DNA from: Bog-159 sp963709155
GTDB lineage: Bacteria; Acidobacteriota; Terriglobia; Bryobacterales; Bryobacteraceae
Length of the DNA: 64,000 nt
Direction of reading: 5' to 3'
NCBI GenBank assembly: GCA_963709155.1
Contig: CAVPVD010000003.1
Location: forward strand, 372,001 to 436,000
Shown one piece after another: positions 60,356 through 64,000 of the stretch; within the stretch, counting starts at the first letter, position 1; the number at the start of each line of letters is the position of its first letter. A model generated the notes under the pieces. That model was not told the DNA's origin, searched no databases, and saw only the letters and a list, made by a program, of their open reading frames with translations. The translations under genes and the position numbers were made by a program.

Positions 60356-60412
60356 TTCGACCGAAATCGAAACCAGAAAGGACGCCCGCCAGGCAATGTG
60401 GCGGGCTTTTTT
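60339..60412 (+). promoter_or_regulatory. his operon transcription attenuator (antiterminator and terminator)
   Basis: Mutually exclusive hairpins. Antiterminator: GGCGGGC (60339-60345) pairs with GCCCGCC (60384-60390). Terminator: GCCCGCCA (60384-60391) pairs with TGGCGGGC (60399-60406), 7-nt loop, then six T (60407-60412). A ribosome stalled at the His codons (ending 60322) leaves 60339-60345 exposed, so the terminator arm is sequestered and his genes are read. A ribosome at the stop codon (60353-60355) masks it and transcription ends. Confidence 0.85.
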
Positions 60413-60424
60413 GTTGCTATTCGC

Positions 60425-60805
60425 ATGCAGCTTGATTTTTCAAAGTCGGACGGCCTGATCGCCGCCGTCGTGCAGGACTACCGTTCCGGCCGCGTCCTGA
60501 TGGTCGGATACATGAACGAAGAAGCCTTCCGCCGCACCGTCGAGAGCGGTTTCGCCACCTTTTATAGCCGTTCGCGCCAGAAGCTCTGGCTCAAGGGCGA
60601 GACTTCCGGCCATCGGCTTGCCGTGAAGGAGATCTCCACCGATTGCGACCAGGATGCCCTGCTGCTGCGCGTCGATCCGCACGGTCCGGGCGTTTGCCAC
60701 AACGGTTACCAGAGCTGTTTCTACCGCCGCCTCGAAAACGGCGAGTGGGTGGAAGCCGAGCCGCGCGCCTACGATCCGGCAGCGGTCTACGGGGGCCCGG
60801 CATGA
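60425..60805 (+). CDS. hisI: Phosphoribosyl-AMP cyclohydrolase
   Basis: 126 residues from ATG 60425, directly after the attenuator terminator. Opens the purine ring of PR-AMP, the third step of histidine biosynthesis. Motifs visible: VLMVGYMNEEAF, TFYSRSRQKLWLKGETSG, the magnesium-binding STDCDQDALL, and the zinc-ligand block VCHNGYQSCFYRRL. It has no fused HisE domain, so the pyrophosphohydrolase must be separate. No clear Shine-Dalgarno. It ends in an ATGA overlap with hisG. Confidence 0.95.
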   Translation: MQLDFSKSDGLIAAVVQDYRSGRVLMVGYMNEEAFRRTVESGFATFYSRSRQKLWLKGETSGHRLAVKEISTDCDQDALLLRVDPHGPGVCHNGYQSCFYRRLENGEWVEAEPRAYDPAAVYGGPA

Positions 60806-61671
60806 AGCTGAAGCTCGGCATTCCCAAGGGCAGCCTGGAAAACGCCACCATCGATCTGTTCCGCCGCGCGGGTTACGCGATCACCACCAGCAGCCGCTCG
60901 TACTTCCCGGCCATCGACGATCCGGAGATCGAATGCATGCTCATCCGCGCCCAGGAGATGGCGCGCTATGTAGAAGACGGCATCCTGGACGCGGGGCTCA
61001 CCGGCCGCGATTGGGTGGCGGAGACCGAAGCGCAAGTGGAGGCCATCGCCGACCTGGTGTATTCGAAGCAGAGCTTCGGAAAGGTGCGCTGGGTGCTGGC
61101 CGTGCCGGAGTCGTCCGATTTTCAGTCGGTGCGCGACCTCGAGGGCAAAGTGATCGCGACCGAACTGGTGGGCACCACGAAACGCTACCTGGCGCAGCAC
61201 GGCGTGCGCGCCCGCGTGGAATTCAGTTGGGGCGCGACGGAGGTGAAGCCGCCGGTGCTGGCGGATGCCATCGTGGAGGTCACCGAGACCGGATCGTCGC
61301 TGCGCGCCAACAAGTTGAAGATCATCGATACAGTGATGGAATCGAATACCCAGTTGATCGCGAACCGCGAGTCCTGGCAGGACGCCTGGAAACGCCGCAA
61401 GCTGGAAGACATGCGCATGCTTCTGGAAGGCGCCATCAATGCGCTGGGAAAGGTCGGGCTGATGTTGAACGTCCACCAGAACGATTTGCGCGCCGTGCTG
61501 CAGGTGCTGCCCGCGCTAAAGCGACCTACGATTTCGCATCTGAGCGACGAGGAGTGGCTGGCGGTCAACACGATTCTGGACGAATCCACCGTGCGCGATA
61601 TCATCCCGCGATTGAAGCAGGCTGGCGCACAGGGCATCGTGGAGTATCCGCTGAACAAGATTGTCTTATGA
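60802..61671 (+). CDS. hisG: ATP phosphoribosyltransferase, long form
   Basis: 289 residues. First enzyme of histidine synthesis, joining ATP and PRPP. Catalytic region: LGIPKGSLENATIDLFRRAG, GILDAGLTGRDWV, the PRPP loop ATELVGTTKRYL, VEVTETGSSLRANKLKI. The C-terminal about 75 residues form the regulatory ACT-like domain of long HisG, which mediates histidine feedback, so no HisZ partner is needed. ATGA overlaps occur with both hisI and hisD, indicating tight translational coupling. Confidence 0.95.
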   Translation: MKLKLGIPKGSLENATIDLFRRAGYAITTSSRSYFPAIDDPEIECMLIRAQEMARYVEDGILDAGLTGRDWVAETEAQVEAIADLVYSKQSFGKVRWVLAVPESSDFQSVRDLEGKVIATELVGTTKRYLAQHGVRARVEFSWGATEVKPPVLADAIVEVTETGSSLRANKLKIIDTVMESNTQLIANRESWQDAWKRRKLEDMRMLLEGAINALGKVGLMLNVHQNDLRAVLQVLPALKRPTISHLSDEEWLAVNTILDESTVRDIIPRLKQAGAQGIVEYPLNKIVL

Positions 61672-63020
61672 TCCGCGTTCTGTCTCCCACCGCCATGCCA
61701 CGCCTGTTGGCGCGGCGCAAAGCCCGGCTGGCCGAAGCCGAGGCCGTGGTGCGGCCGATTCTCGAAGCCGTGCGCACGCGGGGCGATAAGGCGCTGCTCG
61801 CATACGCGCGCCGTTTCGACGCGCTTGATCGCAAGACCGTCGTGGTGCCCACGGCCGATCTGCGGAGTGCCTGCGCCGGGCTGGCGCCGGAGTTCCGCGA
61901 GGCAGTCTCGGCCGCCGCCGCCAATATTCGCGCTTTCGCGGAAATGCAGATGCCCGCCGCGACACTGCGCGAAATCTCTCCCGGTTTGGAACTGGGGCAG
62001 GTGGTGCGTCCTCTCGATACCATCGCCGCATATATTCCCGCGGGCCGCTATCCGCTGCCTTCGACGCTGATGATGACCGTGATTCCGGCGCAGGTAGCGG
62101 GCGTGCCGAACATCTGCGTGGCCTGCCCGCGGCGGGTGCCGGAAATTCTGGGCACGGCGCGGATGTTAGGCGTCGAACGGGTGTTCCAGATGGGCGGCGC
62201 GCAAGCCATCGCGGCATTCGCCTACGGTACGCGCACGGTGCCGCGCGCGGATCGCATCGTCGGCCCCGGAAGTATTTACGTGGCCGCGGCGAAGAAGTTG
62301 CTGGCCGGCGAGGTGGGCATCGACTTCGTGGCCGGCCCCACCGAAATCCTGATTATTTCGGCCGATGGCAACCCGCGGCACCTCGCGGCGGATATGCTGG
62401 CGCAGGCCGAGCACGATGTGGATGCGGCGGCCATCCTGCTGACTCCTTCAAAGCGGCTGGCGAACGCGGTGGCTCAGGAAATCGAGCGCCAGCTTGCGGA
62501 TCTGCCCACTGCCGCCGTAGCGCGGCAGGCGATCCGGCGAAATAGCGCCATCCTGGTGGTGCGGTCGCTCGATGAAGCCGTGGACCTGGCGAACCGCTTC
62601 GCCCCCGAGCACCTCAGCATTCCGGACGACCGTCTGCTGGCGCGCGTACAGCATGCCGGCAGCGTCTTCATTGGGCCGTTCAGCACGGAAGCGGCTGGGG
62701 ATTACGCCTCCGGCCCCAATCACGTGCTGCCCACCAGCGGGGTGGCGCGGCTGCGCGGCGGGCTTTCCGTCGCCGATTATCTGAAAGTGATATCCGTGCA
62801 GCGCCTGAGCCATGGCGCGTTGGCGGCGCTGGCTCCGGCGATTACCACGCTGGCGCGCGCCGAAGGATTGGAAGCGCACGCGCGCTCCGTCGAGGTCCGT
62901 CTTGTGGGGCGGGCAATTCTGCCCGGGGTCCCCTCTGGGGACGCCTTTCAGGCGGCCAAGCCGGCTGGAAAGCCGGCTGCCAGGATTGGCCGCCCTCCAA
63001 GTCTTAGGCCCAAGCTATGA
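61668..63020 (+). CDS. hisD: Histidinol dehydrogenase with repeat-derived C-terminus
   Basis: 450 residues; it oxidises histidinol to histidine in two NAD+ steps. Motifs: YIPAGRYPLPSTLMMTVIPAQVAGV, AGPTEILIIS, AQAEHDVDAA (zinc ligand region), and FAPEHLS with the catalytic Glu/His. Family members end soon after the ARSVEVRL helix. Here the coding sequence runs into a type C repeat (62904-63000), adding about 39 residues (from LVGRAILPG to RPPSLRPKL). The added tail is rich in Pro, Ala and Arg and presumably disordered. The stop overlaps the hisC start (ATGA). Confidence 0.95.
   Translation: MIRVLSPTAMPRLLARRKARLAEAEAVVRPILEAVRTRGDKALLAYARRFDALDRKTVVVPTADLRSACAGLAPEFREAVSAAAANIRAFAEMQMPAATLREISPGLELGQVVRPLDTIAAYIPAGRYPLPSTLMMTVIPAQVAGVPNICVACPRRVPEILGTARMLGVERVFQMGGAQAIAAFAYGTRTVPRADRIVGPGSIYVAAAKKLLAGEVGIDFVAGPTEILIISADGNPRHLAADMLAQAEHDVDAAAILLTPSKRLANAVAQEIERQLADLPTAAVARQAIRRNSAILVVRSLDEAVDLANRFAPEHLSIPDDRLLARVQHAGSVFIGPFSTEAAGDYASGPNHVLPTSGVARLRGGLSVADYLKVISVQRLSHGALAALAPAITTLARAEGLEAHARSVEVRLVGRAILPGVPSGDAFQAAKPAGKPAARIGRPPSLRPKL
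62904..63000 (-). repeat. Type C palindromic repeat inside hisD
   Basis: Inverted relative to the other type C copies: GTGGGGCGGGCAATTCTGCCC at the left and GGCCGCCCTCCA at the right, with AGCCGGCT/AGCCGGCT arms between. It is in frame with hisD and introduces no stop. Confidence 0.93.
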
Positions 63021-64000
63021 GTAAGCCTAAAGTGGCGATCCGCCCGCGTGAAGCGGTGCTCAACATGGCGCCCTACTCGCCGCCCAGTGCGGGCCGCGCC
63101 GGCAAACTGCGACTCGATTTCAACGAAAACACGGTGGGCTGCTCGCCGCGCGTCATCGAATATCTGAAGCAGAGCCTGGACGCGGGTGGTCTCGCCGTTT
63201 ATCCGGAATATGGCGAGGCCAAGGCCGCGGTGGCCGAATTCTTCCACGTCGCGCCGGAGCAATTCGTCTTCACCAACGGCACCGACGAAGCCATCCAGGT
63301 CTTCATCAATACTTACGTGGACGATGGCCAGGAAGTGCTGCTGCCACGTCCGGCCTATGCTATGTACCGTTTCTACGCGCAAGTGGCCGGCGCTACGGTG
63401 CGCGAGATCGACTACGAAGGTCCCAACATGGATTTTCCGCTGGCCGCGATCCTGGACGCCATCACGCCGGCCACGCGCGCCATCCTGATCGCGAATCCCA
63501 ACAACCCCACCGGCACGGGTCTGCCGCTGCCGGCGATCGAACGCATTCTGAAGCGCGCCGCCAAGGCGGTGGTCTTTATCGACGAAGCCTATTTCGAATT
63601 CAGCGGCGTAACCGCGCTGGGCCTCATCGAACACTCGCCCAACCTGTTCGTGAGCCGCACATTTTCCAAGGTCTACGGGATGGCGGCGATGCGCCTGGGC
63701 TGCCTGTTTTCACAGGCGGCGAACATCGCGTACCTGCACAAGGCGCAGTCGCCATATAGCGTGAATACACTGGCGATCCTCGCGGCGCAAGCGGCCATTC
63801 GCGACCCGGGCTACATCGAAAACTACGTGGCCGAGGTGCTGGCCGCGCGCGAACTGTTGTGCGTGGGGCTGGAACGGTTGCGGATCGGCTACGTGCCCAG
63901 CTCCGCGAATTTCGTCCTGATCCGCGCGGGCGAGCGGGCCATTGAGATTCGCGACCGCCTGCGCGAACAGGGTATCCTGGTGCGCGACCGTAGCTACGAA
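63017..64000 (+). CDS. hisC: Histidinol-phosphate aminotransferase (partial, runs off the window)
   Basis: 328 codons from ATG 63017, no stop before the window ends; the full enzyme is about 360 residues. PLP class I/II aminotransferase: RLDFNENTVGCSPRV substrate-side region, TNGTDEAIQV, IANPNNPTGTG, IDEAYFEF, and SRTFSKVYGMAAMRLG with the PLP Lys. It converts imidazole-acetol phosphate plus glutamate to histidinol phosphate. It is translated in coupling with hisD; further his genes are expected beyond the window. Confidence 0.95.
   Translation, partial: MSKPKVAIRPREAVLNMAPYSPPSAGRAGKLRLDFNENTVGCSPRVIEYLKQSLDAGGLAVYPEYGEAKAAVAEFFHVAPEQFVFTNGTDEAIQVFINTYVDDGQEVLLPRPAYAMYRFYAQVAGATVREIDYEGPNMDFPLAAILDAITPATRAILIANPNNPTGTGLPLPAIERILKRAAKAVVFIDEAYFEFSGVTALGLIEHSPNLFVSRTFSKVYGMAAMRLGCLFSQAANIAYLHKAQSPYSVNTLAILAAQAAIRDPGYIENYVAEVLAARELLCVGLERLRIGYVPSSANFVLIRAGERAIEIRDRLREQGILVRDRSYE

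Noticed and set aside
60654..61667. Long N-terminal extension of hisD through hisG
   Set aside because: It overlaps hisG entirely in another frame; the ATG at 61668 with ATGA overlap is the family-consistent start.
1..64000. tRNA, rRNA or known riboswitch genes
   Set aside because: None could be recognised on reading; a covariance-model search was not possible here.

Overview
The window is GC-rich (about 60-65 % by eye) bacterial chromosome. It most resembles an acidobacterium of the Solibacter/Bryobacter type. The grounds are an Oar-like TonB-dependent receptor with an N-terminal carboxypeptidase-regulatory domain, a CRTAC1/ASPIC-UnbV protein, DUF5107-TPR and S53/choice-of-anchor-D proteins, a membrane-anchored winged-helix regulator, and abundant short palindromic repeats. 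This assignment is inferred from gene content; no rRNA or tRNA gene was seen.

Layout. 0-5.4 kb: YihY-type membrane protein, an unrecognised 498-residue protein, a Tat-exported DUF362 protein and a winged-helix/TM regulator. 5.4-18.7 kb: a LacI-controlled locus. A LacI repressor precedes a TonB receptor, CRTAC1, TPR, DUF5107-TPR and a galactonate-dehydratase-like enolase-superfamily enzyme. The same 16-bp LacI-type operator, inverted, lies before lacI and just downstream of a near-consensus promoter for the receptor. 19-28 kb: envelope functions, comprising a membrane phosphoesterase, a GT21 glucosyltransferase, an AsnB-type amidotransferase, a frameshifted GT39, a frameshifted membrane methyltransferase, an ArnE/ArnF-like transporter pair and a lytic transglycosylase. 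28-38.9 kb: UDP-sulfoquinovose synthase, an ABC permease, TPR, an NfrB-like glycosyltransferase with an MshEN-like tail, CHAD, TerC and an ECF42-type sigma/DGPF/DUF1579 set. 39-50.3 kb: TolC, an M48 protease, a large S53 peptidase, a xylose-isomerase-like protein, a DegT aminotransferase, an MBL hydrolase and a CopD-like protein. 50.3-56.5 kb: an accessory islet with an IS3-family scar, SnoaL, two related SDRs, an F420-type oxidoreductase, a divergent AraC regulator and an SDR/DUF2867 protein. 56.9-59.3 kb: a tight operon of two cytoplasmic HtrA-like proteases and a LuxR-type regulator whose receiver lacks all phosphorylation residues. 59.3-64 kb: YgfZ, then hisI-hisG-hisD-hisC preceded by a histidine leader peptide and attenuator; hisC runs off the window.

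A second layer of structure crosses these regions. Hairpin modules (arms of about 7-9 bp, mostly 2-4 nt loops) are assembled in different combinations at gene ends. Several genes (hisD, the M48 protease, the 498-residue protein) take their C-termini from repeat sequence. The best-supported mechanistic observations are the his attenuator and the paired LacI operators. The most open ones are the protease/pseudo-receiver operon and the modular hairpin repeats.
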